Origin: Hirundichthys speculiger
Lineage: Eukaryota > Chordata > Actinopteri > Beloniformes > Exocoetidae
Direction of reading: 5' to 3'
Assembly: GCA_018398805.1 (NCBI GenBank)
Contig: JAGFBZ010000261.1
Location: 1,240,001-1,304,000 of the forward strand
Length of the DNA stretch: 64,000 bases
Shown: in pieces, positions 33,640-46,812 of the stretch
Layout: every line of letters begins with the position of its first letter
How positions within the stretch are numbered: position 1 is the first letter of the stretch
The notes under the pieces: model-generated
Databases searched by the model: none
Told to the model about the DNA's origin: nothing
Seen by the model: the letters and a program-made list of their open reading frames with translations, nothing else
Made by a program: the position numbers and the translations under genes

Positions 33640-34077
33640 TAGTGCTGGGCGATATGGAAAAAATCATATATCACGATATGGACTACTTTAAATCACGATA
33701 ACAATATATATCACGATATACCATAATAAAGTATGTTTTCAGTTTTTTCAGCTATAAAAAATAAACAAATTATTTTTCAACTTTCTGAAATCTGTAACCT
33801 TGTAGTGCAAAGTTTGCAAACCAATATAGTGTCTAAAGTAAACATCAGGGTTGAAGAGAACTCTGTTTAAGGCATTAACCATGAATAAAAGTGCAAACAT
33901 GAAAGGCTACTTTGTAGAAGTAGATATGATTCTATCAAATTTATCGTAGCAGGTTATTAAATTACATATTTGCTGTAATAATTGATAAAATTAGGTTAGA
34001 AACGATAGAAGAGAAATGGCACGATACACACTTTTCTATTGTCCCCACGATATGTATCGTCATATTGCCCAGCACTA
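33640..34077. mobile_element. hAT-like MITE
   Basis: Starts TAGTGCTGGGCGATATGG and ends, reverse-complemented, TAGTGCTGGGCAATATGA, with TATCACGATAT-type repeats near the ends. The ends resemble those of the element at 16997-17936. I could not find a convincing target duplication. No coding capacity. Confidence 0.65.
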
Positions 34078-36893
34078 AGCCAACCCCTCATTCCAGTGTT
34101 TAGTCAGGAGCCATCAGTTACTCAATTTAGAAAAACAGAAACGGCCAAACGATAAAAAGGTTTGCAGATATGTTAGTACTATGCCTGTAACATAACGTGA
34201 ATTAGTATATTTATTAACCTTTTGCTGTATTGCTACTTAAACATAGAATAGTTGTATGTGCTTTGTTGTCAAGATGAACTGAAAACTGCTTGAATTTGAG
34301 GCGTCATGTTATGTAATTAATGTCATCTTTATAGTTTGCAACACAGCCAGTGCAGCTCACATATTAGTCCTGGTATTTGATTAAAATAAGATTCCTTTAA
34401 TCCCTCAGTTAATTTTGGGGAAACTAACTTTAGAAAAAAAAATTTCATACTACTTGTGGGTCTGTGCTAACTTAGATTGGGTGGGGGGATGCCCAGGGCA
34501 TGAGAAGGGCATGATTCATGACTGAAACAGGGGAAATGTTTGAGATGACAGAAGACCCCAACAACACATGAAAGACGGTGGATAAGGGATTTACTTGTGA
34601 CGTTCAGTTTATAGACTTGAAACTTCTCATTTGTTCAAAGTGAAAATCTATTTCTGATGGGAGAAAAAACATCTGCAAGAAAAAAAGAGAAGAAGTCCGG
34701 TTGTCTTTTGTTAAAGCATTTACATATTTTTACACCTTTATTCACAGCAGCTGGTTTTCAGTGGTTCAATCAGGAAAGTGACTCCAGTCAACCCCCTTTT
34801 TCCATAGGAGAGTGGTGTCTTTTTAGAAGAGTAGTTTTGCCTGACCATGTAAACATAACTTAGACAAAAATTACATTCGACCAGCCTTGGTGTAATTTGT
34901 TATTATGAGAAAGCATACAGTTGATGAGAACACATGCAAATCAGTGTCCACTACAATGCTACCTAACAAGTTTTTTTTATGCTTGAATACTTACATTTAC
35001 CTAATCTGCAGTTTGAGCATGGACAAGTCCCCTTTTGAGGCACACAACTGTCACAAGTCATGCATTTAGCTACCTCGGCTAAATCCTGGTTGTAATAATG
35101 CAGTCCTGCAGATGGGAACACTGAAGTAATGTAACTGCCAGGTGGGTGTTTCTCAATTCCTCAATATCATGAAGACTTGATAAGCTTTGGATATCCCTGT
35201 TGGTTCATTCTTCTATGTTTTACTCAGGTTTTTAGAGGCTAACATTAAGGACTACTGTTTTATATAGACAGTGAAGTTTATTTTTGTAATAATGAGTTTC
35301 AGTCTAGTTTTCTAACCAGTGAAAACCTGAAATTTCTAACCCGTAACCATAAGAACTAAACAAAAAATAAATGAACAAATAAAACCAGGGAGTTGTACTA
35401 TGACATAAGTGCCCGTAAAACATTATGAGCCTACTTTCTCCTTAAGAGAGTTTGATAGTTGCTCATGACAATGCGCTGTTAAATAGCGATGGGATAGGAG
35501 GAGCGAAGAGCCCAAGAGTTTCAACCTCCTATTTCCTAATCTATCACAATTTGAAAAATGTGGGGCAGCTGTATACTTCTACTCTGATTCCAGAAGAGGG
35601 TAGAAACGTGACTAAAAGCCATTTCACCTTGTTTGGTTGTAACTCTGAGATCTTCAGAACTTCAAATCTGACACTTTTCAGGTTCAGATGCAGGAAGGGA
35701 ATATTTTCATGCCCCAAGACAAAGTTAACCAGGTCAATTCTCCTCTGGCTAGATTAGCTGAAGGTTAGACTTTAACCTGGTTTTAAGCACCTGTGTGACG
35801 TAAAGAAATCATGTGACTTCTTAATCTAGTTATCCTGTTTTTGGCTCCTGTGGTTAAACCTGCAGCCACGTCTTCAAAAAATATATCAACCACTAGATGT
35901 CTCTCATCTTGCATGTGTGCTTAAACCTGATGCACGTAATTTCTTTAACAAAATAAGATGGTTGCTTGCTTGCTGTCTAAATTAAGTGACAACAAGAGAA
36001 ACAAGTTTAGTATTTTTCTTTTCTTTTCTTAATAATTGCCCAGGATCCTTATACAGTGAAGAAACACACAGACACCTAATCCAGAGTAGAAATGATGAAC
36101 AACAATAATAGTTTGGTAAAACATGATGTTAGCTCCATCAGCTCCTGCAGCATAGTTGAAGTTTTCAATAAGGCCTACTTGGTAAAGAAAGGGGGATCAT
36201 AGAAGAAGGCCATCATGACATGTCAATCTCTGAAAATGAAAGTGCCCTTTAAAGTGTTCAAGTGCATGTCAGTTATAAAAATTCAAGCACATGCTAGACT
36301 AAGCACTTGCTTAGATGGCTGAGATAAAATCACCTTGCTTTTTAACGACTTTAATATATCAGGATTTAATTAAATGTTCCTTATTTGTTACACTAAATAG
36401 ACTTTTTTTGTGGGTGTGAAACTACTCTAATGTGAAAAAATATTTGCTGGAAAAGGTACTGACCTGGAAGGGTACATTTTGAGATTAGTTTATTTTCAGT
36501 TTCCTGTCTTTTTACAAAACGTCTGAATCCATAAATGTATCCTGTGAAGTGCAGCTAAGTTAGCCACATGCTAACAGACAGAGCCACTGGTCCACTGAGG
36601 GCATTGTTTCGTTTTGTTTTTTCAAGTTTATGAATTAGTCACTTCAGACACTTCAATATGTGCTGTTAGACACAAAGATTTTTGTTTTTGCCCCTCTTAA
36701 TTTTCCTTTAAGGGTTGCTTTCTCTTTCTTCTTTGAATGTATATGATGTCTGCTGTTTTTAGTTGCATCCACCACTCTTATTATATGTATGGTTCCTGAA
36801 AGCAGGTACTGGAGAAACGGTGACTATATCCGTCTTTTATATGCAGTCAGTAGAATTGAATCAGTTCCTGAATTCAGTTATTTATGCCCACCA
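34078..36893. other. Intergenic, no recognised gene
   Basis: About 2.8 kb of AT-rich DNA with small open frames that carry no family features. The last part leads into the broken zinc-finger gene. Confidence 0.45.
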
Positions 36894-38270
36894 GGTGTTC
36901 TGTGTGATTTCACCACAGAGGAAGAGCTACAGGTGAGAGGACAGAGCTTCACAGTCCACATTAAACTGGAAGAAGGTAGAGCTTCAGGGCTGGAGGACCC
37001 AGAGATCAAGACCACGCCCCCTGTCCAGAGGCTAAACCCCAGTCGGTTGACAACCAGCATGTAGGTCTTGGTGTCAAACAGGAAGTGGAAAATGATCACA
37101 TGACAGAGATCAGCTCGCAGCTGGAAGGTCAGTTCACAGTGGGTCAATAAACACATCACCAAGTCTAACAGGAGTATTGGCTCATTCTAGAGTATGTGAG
37201 ATTTTGATTACAGAGTTTGAAGTTAAAACCAGACTTCTGCCATTCTGTGAAATAAACCTGCCTGAGAGGTGCAGATTTCTATTTGAAAGAAAAATTTTCA
37301 AAGCTGTGATAACTCAAGTGCTTGTGACCATCTGTGTGCAGATACAAAGTCAAAATGGTGGTCAAAGTTTCAGTCCTTTGTGACATTAACAAGTCCTTTC
37401 AACCTTTCACACCTGTCTGGCCACTCAAAACTTCAGTCACATTTCAGACTGTCCTTTTAGGAAAGAATTAACAATATTCCCTCGCATGTCAAACAAATGG
37501 TAGAAAGAGATGAAGACATGATCTTTGTCATCAACATCACTGTCTGGTTAGCAGATTTCTTTCATTTATCTTTTTTCTTTTTCCCCAGGTGCTCTGCAGG
37601 GTTTTTAAAAAAGCAAAGGAGGACCTCAGAAGGGAGTTGAGTCTCAATCTGCACATCCAACCAGAGGAGGTCAGAGCTCAGGAACCCAAAGGTACTGACC
37701 CAGTGCTCACATTAGGTCCTGCCTGGCAGATCAAGACATTGGATGAAGAAAGAGCCTCCTTATCAAATAAGATGAGGAACCTCTTCCAACTCCCTCAAAC
37801 CGTGTGAGACCTGAAACAGACCCAATCACAATAGGAACACTATCAGTCATTTTGAGTCATCCAATGAGCACACTGATGATCCTTTGTTTGAACCAAGAGA
37901 TCAGAGCACCCCAGGGACTCCAACCAGGCCTCCAGCAGAACAAAATCCTATCTGCAGCAGTTGTGGCCGGAGAGTTTAGCTCAACACCATGTCTGAAGAA
38001 ACATATCAGGAACAACACAAGGATGCCCCCATCCAGAGACCCTCCCACCTTTTTAGCAGCAGAGTCTGCAGGGGTTCTTTCTACAGTCAAGGGATTCTGC
38101 TCCAGCATGCTGAATAACCTGTGTGGGGTCTGTGGAGACCTTCTGGAGTCCAACAATGGTCTTATAGAGCACCTGCAGTCCCACAGAGAACTAGGCAGAT
38201 CCACACAGCAGAGAAGCCATATCGTTGTGAGTTCTGCAGCCTTCAGCAGGGGGGGGGAGATAGTTGGAAA
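36894..38270 (+). pseudogene. Broken zinc-finger gene (ZNF-E), same family
   Basis: A 36894-37127 exon-like block (acceptor cccaccag, donor tggaag|gtcagt) reads TTEEELQVRGQSF...HIKLEEG and then, in another frame, GVKQEVENDHMTEISSQLEG. This is the acidic linker type found before fingers. A second block starts after ccccag at 37589. From about 37850 it reads into finger remains: ICSSCGRR then a stop; SSRVCRGSFYSQGILLQHAE then a stop (about 38055-38117); LCGVCGDLLESNNGLIEHLQSH (intact, about 38118-38190); and IHTAEKPYRCEFCS in a third frame. The order matches the opening fingers of ZNF-B to D. Frameshifts and stops rule out a normal finger protein. Confidence 0.65.
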
Positions 38271-38929
38271 CTGCACTATTAAATTAGTGCAAGTTTTCTT
38301 ATTATAAGGTTGACATTATGGGACAGTCATATATGAAGTGACAATGTGGAGAAAAAAAAGGTTTTAAGCAGTGAACAAATATTTTGTTATTTTGAAGTTG
38401 ATTTTTTTTTCTTTTTTTTTAGTTTTTCTGATAACATTTACTTGATATGCTACATCAAATATTTCCTGTTCACATTTTCAAATGGAACATTTCTTTGCAG
38501 TTTAAGCATTTGTTCGAAACTATTGATTATATTTCATTTGTATTATGCTGTGCCTCCCAACATCAGGATCATTTTAAGACTTAATTTAATTTTAATATAA
38601 GATTTTTATTTTCTTATTTTTTAAATAATGTAAATTTCATCAGTGCTACATGTAGAAATTAGTCAAATAAATGTATTTTAGAGATGCACTAAAATCATTT
38701 GTCTTTTTTAATTGTTCAAAGAGTTTTCAGGATTGTGAGGACGATGATGGCTGTAATTTTGTGGAGCTGTAAGCAATCATGGAAATCAGTGGTTATTATG
38801 CAAATCTGCCACCAGCCAATATATTTTGTAGCACTGTGAGATGTGAATTTGCTTCCAGTTTGAAGTAGTCATTGAAGAGCTTTATTCAAATTTCTCTATA
38901 TTCTCTCCTTTAGCAGCAACAAAATAACT

Positions 38930-39290
38930 AGAAAAGCACTCGGAGAGCGCAGACCTCCACCAAGTGCAACAGTTCCCCCATATAGCAATGTACAGATTGC
39001 GATAAAATTTGCGTTCTGGATCAGATCCAGATCAGCCTTTGGAAATTTGATAGTGGTTCTCATTGTCAATCCCTGAGTAATATTTCATGAGTTTTGGGTA
39101 ATAATTAATGGAGATATTGAGAAACAAAATTTTTGGCCCCATTTACCACAATGTTATCAAAAATTTGAAAGTGATCTGTGAAAAGTGGCCCAACGCAAGA
39201 ATGATTCTTGATGAATGCATTGAGCTAATAAGAGTGGAAATATTCACCATATATCAGGCTTGGACCCATTGTTATTTTATTTGATTTGGC
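38930..39290. repeat. Dispersed repeat with 'cactcggagagcgcagacctcc' end
   Basis: Begins with a short sequence common to dispersed repeats in many fish ('gcactcggagagcgcagacc') and continues as AT-rich noncoding sequence. The class is unknown to me. Confidence 0.4.
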
Positions 39291-39339
39291 ATCAGAATTC
39301 CATATCTGCTTTTAGTAAATGATAAGGCCCTGTTTTTGT

Positions 39340-39530
39340 GACCAGGCAGTCTCCATCTTCACTAGAGCACTTTGCAGCCTCGTATGAAATGGTAGGAATC
39401 AGCTCCTCCAAATCTGAGACTATGGTTCTGTCTCAGAAAAACGGTTGAATACCTTGGGGTTGTGGTGTTGCCTCAAGTGGAGGCAGGGTCTTGTTCATGA
39501 GCGGGGATGGAGGTGGGTTGGCATGATATT
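39340..39530 (+). mobile_element. Non-LTR reverse-transcriptase fragment
   Basis: Broken frames match the part of a fish LINE ORF after the catalytic motif (SLVRNGRNQLLQI-like, then KSETMVL, then EYLGVVVLPQVEAGSCS-like, then a FMSGDGGGL-like stretch). Same broad family as 45210-46812. Confidence 0.5.
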
Positions 39531-40459
39531 CATAGAATATGTGTGTGCAGCATGAATCTTTCTGTAAATACTGTTCTACTTTAGATATAAACAAGTGGGT
39601 ACCATATCAATATAATTAAGGCAACATAAGGTACCCATGTAAGGTTTTGTCTGGTTTGGGTTTTACTGTGTTCTTTGAGTCATTGCCTCTGTTTTTTTTT
39701 TTCTTTTTGCTTTGCTGATGTGGTCTTGATTTTTCTTTTCTTTTTTTTTTTGTCACCCTTAAGACGTTTGTTCTTCAGTTTAGTCTTCTCTCTAACTTAT
39801 CTGCTCTTGTGTGATCTCCCGCATTTGGGTCCTTGACTCCAGAGTCATGCAGACATTCCACCTGCATGTATGATCAGGACCCTGGTGGCCACTGACACCC
39901 CCTCCCCTCCCCCTCCACAGTCAGTCAGTCAGTGCTGATGCCAGTATTGAGGCTCTTACTATCTTAAGGGTGGTACAGACTGTGAAATCAAATTTCCACC
40001 TGGAACAATAAAGAATCAATCTGAATTGTATCTACAGCTGTACGGAAGTTGGGTCAAGATATACTACCTGTCTTGTTTTTTGTTTACATATTCAGATATT
40101 TTTACTTTAGGGTTTTCTTATCTTTGTCATAGACCCCTGGTTAATACATCCAGGTAGATGGGTGAGTCTTTGAGTGTCGTAATCTTTTTTACTTTTTAGA
40201 GCGTGGTTGTTAAGTTGTTTGCGTCATTTAAAGAGCAGAAAGTTGAGTCATTTCCTTGAGACCCTCTGTGTTTGACCATCCATAGTGTTCAGCTGGAGTC
40301 TGCGAGGTGTCCTCATGTGCAACATGTACCTTTGCACAAAAGAAACATTCACGTACAAATGAGTGTTTTCATTAACAGGAGATTGAGGGAGGAAGGCAGG
40401 GAGAGTGTGTGTTTATGTGTGGGTGGGTGGTGATCATTTCCAGGAAGAGGTACGGAGAG

Positions 40460-40492
40460 GGTGTGTGTGTGTGTGGGTGTGTGTGTGTGTGT
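40460..40492 (+). repeat. (TG)n microsatellite
   Basis: GTGTGTGT run with one GGG interruption. Other short TG/CA runs lie at 40557-40571 and 40843-40860. Confidence 0.9.
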
Positions 40493-41541
40493 TACTAAGT
40501 GGCTTCCTGGTGCTCCGGGTGTATCCTGTTAGAGCACACACTCACTCGGTGGGTAGTGTTTGTGTGTGTGTTCTATATTAACTATATCAACAACAACACA
40601 TGTAAAGTGATGTCGCAGCTTTTTGTGACAGAATAGTTTGGCGGTCTTGGAGATAAACCTAATTGTTGCCATGCTCAGACTACTACATTAAAAGCTTCAC
40701 TGAGGAAAAACAGACATTTTACTGCATTTTCCTCTGGGAACAGTGAGCTCAGAGAAGATGAGCTTCAGAGTTTAATAGATTGTTAAGTCATTAAACATTA
40801 ACAGATCAGGAATGTCAATATCCTAGGATGAAAGTCTTCAAATACACACACACACACACATGAGCTATCTTTCATTTTACACAGCCACATGTTATGCCAC
40901 AGTAAAAATGTACTAAATAAATCATCTAAATATCTCCAATCATTTGTTCTGGCAAATTGATTTTTTAATTTGCACTTCATTATAATAATAAAACAACCCA
41001 CCCCAGCCATAAAGTGTTCCAACAGTGATTTCAGTTTGTCACTGCTGTTTGTGTAAATGTTCACAGGAGACTGGAGCATGTCCTCAAATTAATTATAATA
41101 CCTTCACTTCACATGATTATACTGATTAAATGAGATTAAGGAAGAAAAAAACATATACTTTTTAAGTGACACAATAAAAAAAACATAAAAACTACACACA
41201 TAAAATAAATAAAGAGCTAATTATGAGATTTCTGAGTGTTTTCTCCAAAGTAGGCTGTATATTAATGAATCAATAGTCTCAGAAAACATCTTTAACTCAG
41301 ATTGTTTGAAATGTGTCAAATTTTGTTGTGCAGAATTGAATCCCAATCCAAAAAAAAAAAAAATCAGACAAAGTTTTAATGAAATGGTTAAGACACAAAT
41401 CAGTGTTTCCACCTCACATCACGAGGTAAGTTTTCTTTTTTGTCAGATGTGGTCTGTGTGGAAACAATTGCCTGCTGTGATTTCAGTACAGATTTCAGGC
41501 CTCAGGAAATGCGACCGTCCTGGCTGCTGGACCGCGGTCGG

Positions 41542-41553
41542 CCGCCAGGGGGC
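41542..41553 (+). promoter_or_regulatory. CTCF-like site upstream of npr1-like gene
   Basis: CCGCCAGGGGGC fits the CTCF core at 11 of 12 positions. It lies about 0.4 kb upstream of the GC-rich first exon. Motif-based inference only. Confidence 0.35.
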
Positions 41554-41959
41554 TTCAGAGCAACGCGGGACTCCCGCTTTGCGATACTTTTTTTTTGCCC
41601 CATGGCTGCAAACAGACCACAACTAAGCAGATCCCAAACTGTCCCCTGAGTGTAAACAAAACAGCTGCCTTCCTGGTTTGTTTCAACCGTCGGGACTGGA
41701 ATCTAATTGCTTCAATCAGAAAAAAAAAAAAAAAACATTTTCACAGTTTTAGCAGGAGGGAGAAGCGCTCGACGGGCCCGGGTGGGCAGACCATGAGCAC
41801 GCAGCCGCCCCTCGCCTCATCAGTGTAATTGAATATTCCCTCTGCAGACCCACGGATGGGACACACGCACGCGCAAACTTAGTCCGCGTTATCATACCTG
41901 CCCCCGTGCCCTCTACATCCCCCTCAAAAAAATGTGTGCGCGTGTGCGCGTGACAGCAG

Positions 41960-42199
41960 GGAGATTGTCGGGAGGTTTTTTTTCTGTCTGTCTGTACTGA
42001 AGCGGAAGCGCGCCGGCAGCGGCAGGACTCGATCCCGCGGTGAGGACGTCGCCTCCGCTCCGCTCCGCCGCTCCTTCTCCCTCTTTCTTCCTCTTCTGTT
42101 GCCGCCGCTACTTTTCATGCTGCGCGTGTTGCTGAGGAAACATCTTCTTCTACTTGTTCTGTTCGCTTGGAAGCGGAGAAGCTGCAGGAAGCCGACCAG
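41960..42199 (+). promoter_or_regulatory. npr1: Probable GC-rich promoter and noncoding exon 1 of npr1-like gene
   Basis: CpG- and CT-rich stretch in otherwise AT-rich DNA, ending in a good donor (gaccag|gtaacg, GT at 42200). The coding exon at 50179 has a strong acceptor only 33 bases upstream of its ATG, so a spliced upstream 5' UTR exon must exist, and this is the best candidate in between. It holds an ATG at 42117 (uORF, MLRVLLRKHLLLLVLFAW...). The assignment is inferred; the transcription start is unknown. Confidence 0.5.
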
Positions 42200-45100
42200 G
42201 TAACGAACCAACTGTTTTTTTTTCCAGTTCACAGCAGACTCACGACTCTCGGTACCGGGGGGGACCAGGACCCGAGTACAGTTCATATTTGTCAATGTTG
42301 TCATTTTATAAGAACTGCTCTCATCCAGAAATGCTGAAGTTCTTCAATTTTCCGGTTTTTAAACCATTTACTATCTAATTTCTAGCCAATCAACTGATTT
42401 TATAGGTAATTAGTAAAGTATAAAACAGTAACAGCTGCATTGTAAAACAGAATATAAAGTAGAAAATAAAAGTCATAATCTTTTAATTCGTTTTTTTAAC
42501 ACATCAAAAGATGTGTTTGTACAAAACAAATTGATGATGGCATTTCTGACATGACGTGTCTGACACTGCAGTTAATTGTGGTCATTAATCAGTAATTGTT
42601 CTTTTCCTCTCTGGGGAACCAAAACAAATCTAAATTTGATTGTCTGCAGAAGTGGACACGATTTCATTTTAAATGAAGAGGAGTTTTCTGATTTTCTGCT
42701 TGTTTTCAGGTACATGGAAAGATTCGGAGCTGTGATTGTGTTTAGAAAACCTCTTGAACAGCAGACTGAATATTTCCAAGGTGATTTACCCCCAGACTCA
42801 CAATGGAAACATTTTCTAAATGCAAAGACATTTTTTTGTGTATTTTTTGTAACCAAACTGATTTTAAAAATATGTTTTTTATTTATTGTATTGCCCTTTA
42901 CCCTAGCAGAAGCTGTTGCTGCTGACAGCTTGTTTTCTATCAATCTAAACTTAGTGTCAGCAACACAAAATGAATCCTCAGAACTGCCTCAGTTGCTTGT
43001 ACCTTCTCGGATCAGCTGCAACTGTTTGAGTCTGCTGTTGTTTCGCAACAGCAACACTTATATAAGGCTGGAGGCTGCAGGAGAACAAAGGCAAACACAC
43101 ACACACACATCAGACATCACACACATGCAGTGGCTTGATGTGCTTACTGTCACTGTTGGTCTTTGTTAACAACAGAAAAAATGATCAGATGTGCAATTGA
43201 AAACACAAAAAAGCCTGATTGGCAGGATAGGAAATTGAAGTTGAAAATATAGGAAGTTGAAAGTATTTAAATTTTACTGAATAACTTTATACGGATTGAA
43301 TGTTACTTTCAGTTGCTGAAAGATGAAACATAATTGCCTGTCAGTAAAACTGAAGCTGAGGTGCATCTCAAAAACAAGTGAGTCCTCGTCTCCAGAGAGG
43401 TGAGCGTAAATGTTTTATCTGAAAAATGCTGAGTTGAATTTCATTGCTTGAAGAAGCTAAAAGGCTGAATAAATGACTGATCATCAAAAAATAGATTTCA
43501 GTTCAAAATACAAATATTATTCAGAAATTAGTTATTTGCCTTTTTGGACTTTCCATCAGAGTTTAATTTAATACAGAAACTTAATTTTGAAATGTCAGCA
43601 TGTGTCTAAACATATTTTCATTTTGGTAGCTGATTTCTATGTAGCCTACTTTTAATGACAGGGAACTATTAAAGGTGGAGTAGGTGATCATTTCAAGAAA
43701 TATGTTTTATTAGCTAAATTAAAGCAATTTTTACCTCCTGACAATAAATTATAAATGTTCTGTGGTTAATAGGAGAAACATCTGTTGCTTGTGGAGGCTG
43801 CGGGTCACTGTAATAAAAACACACCCCTTTATTTTACTTTGGCAGAGGGAAAGAACTTGTCACCCTGTCTGCCAATCAATCTGACTTTCTGCTTGTTTCC
43901 ATGGTACTTTACATACACGCATATTATACATACTCAGTGCATGCAGGCAAGCAAGCAGAGGCAGAGCTTAGATTAGTTGTCAATGGTAATGCCAACAAGT
44001 TGTACACTGGAATAGCAAACAAGCTCAATAGCTGGGAATGTTCATAATACAGTGTGGGTTGAAAAGGAAAGTCTATATTTAGGGCAGCTTCAGTCAAAAA
44101 AAAAAAAGACTGGATGCTGCAAGAAGCAAAATTGGTGTGGCACTTCCTCGATAGCAACAATTGAGAGAACAGAGGCGACTTAAGAGCGATATGGTCAGGT
44201 TGGACAGAAATATGGCCACATTGCCTTTCATATGGTTCTGGTGGTTTGATGCCTTCTCAGTTGGATGAAACATGAGGAAAACCCTTTTCACCCCCTCTTT
44301 ACAGTCTCCCTACACTGCACGCTAATGCTGGTTAGACGATAGCTGGTGGTGTACATTCATGTGTTGATGTGTTCTGGATTGCTTGGTTTTTGATGGAGGT
44401 GGAAGAAAAAGCCTGAGCACTTTTGTTGTATACTTTTAAAATTCATCTTGTTCTTAAACATTTTTTTCAGGCATCACCTAATCGACTTTAATTTAAAAAA
44501 ATATTGACAACTGAACCCTCTTTTTAGACCCAGTTTGTCTTTGAGGGGGCATGTCTTCTGAGAACATTGAAGGACAGATATCAGATCAGCTTAAATGAAC
44601 CGACTAATGGGGCAAACAGAGCAGAGTTTGTTTATAACCAAACTGCTTATATGTGAAATTACAAATGCACACTGCAGATAATAAATATTTTGGTTTCCAA
44701 GCACCTGTGGCTAACAACTGAGTTAGCAGCAATGGTAAATTTTGCAACTTAAAGTCATATTTAGGGTTCGTCCTAGTGCAAGCAGTGATAATGTGTGCAC
44801 ATGACCAAGACAGAGAGAGCTGAAAGAGCCAATCCAGCTAAAATAAATTGCAGTAGTTAATCCCAGTATGTTAATCCCAGCTGTCTCCAGTAAATGTTTG
44901 TTAAACTGGTTGAAACGGGAGGTGTGTGTCAATGGTGATCTTCAATTATCAGTCACTGGCTCTGCACATGAAGTCAATCTGCTGAGTGATCTTCCACTAA
45001 TTCTTGTCACTGTGGTTCTCTGAGTAGGTGCATTGCTCTCGGACCAACCTCAGTGTTGGCTCTTTACAAAAATATCCAGTGTGTAACTCTTATAAGTTCA

Positions 45101-45209
45101 TGTGCATGTAGATCTTTAACAAGTGCTATACAAGATCATTAGCCTGACACTTAAGTGCACAATGTATAAATCTTATTCCCTGAGCTGGTGTGCAGCCCTT
45201 CCAACTTCT

Positions 45210-46812
45210 CCTGTGCTGCATTTCAGCATCACTCCCGAATGAATCCAAGTTGTAAGATGGGACTGGGATAAGATCACTGGGGGCCCCACCCTGGAGCCAG
45301 GCCTGGGGGAGGGGCTCATCTGCGAGAGCCTGGTGGCTGGGCCTTCACTATAGGGCCCGGCCAGGCTCAGTCCGAGCTACAAGCTACATGGGTTCAGCTT
45401 TTCTGCGGGCTCACTGCCTGCAGGAAGGTCCATACAGTACAGTCTGTTGGGAATTTCGGGTAGCCAAAAGCGTTGGCTTTGGCGTGCTGACCCTTGGCAG
45501 ACGAAACTGGCTGTTGGGACATGAAACGTTACCTCTCTGGTGGGGAAGGAGCCTGAGCTTGTGCGCTTATGTGTAGAATGACAGTTCTAAGTACCCAGCC
45601 TTCTTGAAGTCCTTAGAAGGAGTGCTAGAAGGTACCTCTTAATGAGAACTCCTTAATTCTACTGGGGGACTTCACCACTCACGTGGGCAATGGCAATGGT
45701 ACCTGGAGACATGTGATCTTAAGGAATGGCCTCTCTGATCTGAACCCAAGTGGTGTTTTGTCATGAGTTGGATCAGAAGGCAGTAGAGGATGCCGGACAG
45801 AACATGTAGTGAGGGTTTGCTGGGAATGTCTGGCAGAAGAACATGTCAGAAAGATCTTCAACTCACACCTGTGAAAGAACTTCAGCTGCATCCCAAGGGA
45901 AGTTGGGGATATTGTATCCAAATGAGCCATATTCACACCTCCACTGTTGAGGGATCGGAGCTTTGGCAGCAAGGTTGTCAGTGTCTGCTGTGGTGGCAGT
46001 CTTCAAACACGGTGGCGGACACCTCAAGTAAAGAAGCTGTCAAGCCAATGAAGGATTCCTATGAAGCTTGTTTAGATTGTGGAGCTCTGGTAGTAGCTGA
46101 CAGGAAACAATGGGCTAACCAGGCTGCAGCTCTGGTGGTTGCCAAGGCAAAAACTCAGGTGAGGGAGGAGTTCAGTGAGGCCATGGAAAGCAACTTTCAG
46201 TGTGGTCCAAGAAGATTCTGGCAAACGGCCAGGCAGCTCAAGTGGGGAAAGCACTGCTTTAGCAACACTCTGTATTGTGAATGTGGGGTGCTGTTGACTT
46301 TGACTGGAGATGTTAGGTGGTGGAAGGAATACTTTAAGGATCTTCTCAATCCCATCAATACATCTTCCACAGAGGAAGCTGAGTCTGGGGAGTCAGAGGT
46401 GGACTTGCTCATTCCTCAGCCTCCCTGGTTGCAGGGTGTGGGGGTACTGGAGGGGGGGTACTGGAGAAGAGAGTCTGATCGGTTGTTGAACCTCAGACAC
46501 AGGAGGAACAATGTCCTGGCCATTGAACACAGGACCAGCGGCATATCCTCCTAGAGGCAGCTTGGGAGTTTGCCCAACCAGCCCACATGTGTTTTGTGGA
46601 CTTGGAGAAGGTATGTGGTGGAGTATGTGGTACTGGGTCCATTACTACGGGCTGTCTAATCCCTATAGAAATGGAACGAAAGTTTGGTCCCCATTTCCAG
46701 TTGTAAGTCAGACTCCTTGGTGTCCTGAGGACAGAGCTGGAGGAGTTGGCGGGGGGATAGGTCTGGACCTTTCTGCTAGAAGCAAATAGAACTTAATGGA
46801 TGGATGGACTTA
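45210..46812 (+). mobile_element. Non-LTR retrotransposon relic (endonuclease plus RT start)
   Basis: Follows, in order, a fish LINE with an endonuclease-reverse transcriptase ORF. First is a G/C-rich 5' part. Then comes 'cgaaactggctgttgggac...cacctctctggtggggaaggagcc' (endonuclease start, about 45498-45555). Then 'ggggacttcaccactcacgtgggcaat' (about 45665). Then the linker to RT ('gttgccaaggcaaaaactcagg...', about 46138; 'tggtggaaggaatactttaagg...cttctcaatccc', about 46318-46352). It ends in an ATGGATGGA tail. Frames are broken and sections are missing; dead. Family name uncertain. Confidence 0.7.

Noticed and set aside
33631..34090. 8-bp target duplication for the hAT-like MITE
   Set aside because: Flanks caaaacca and agccaacc do not match convincingly.
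45790..46554. 254-residue open frame as an independent gene
   Set aside because: It reads as decayed LINE endonuclease/linker/RT sequence, not as a host gene.
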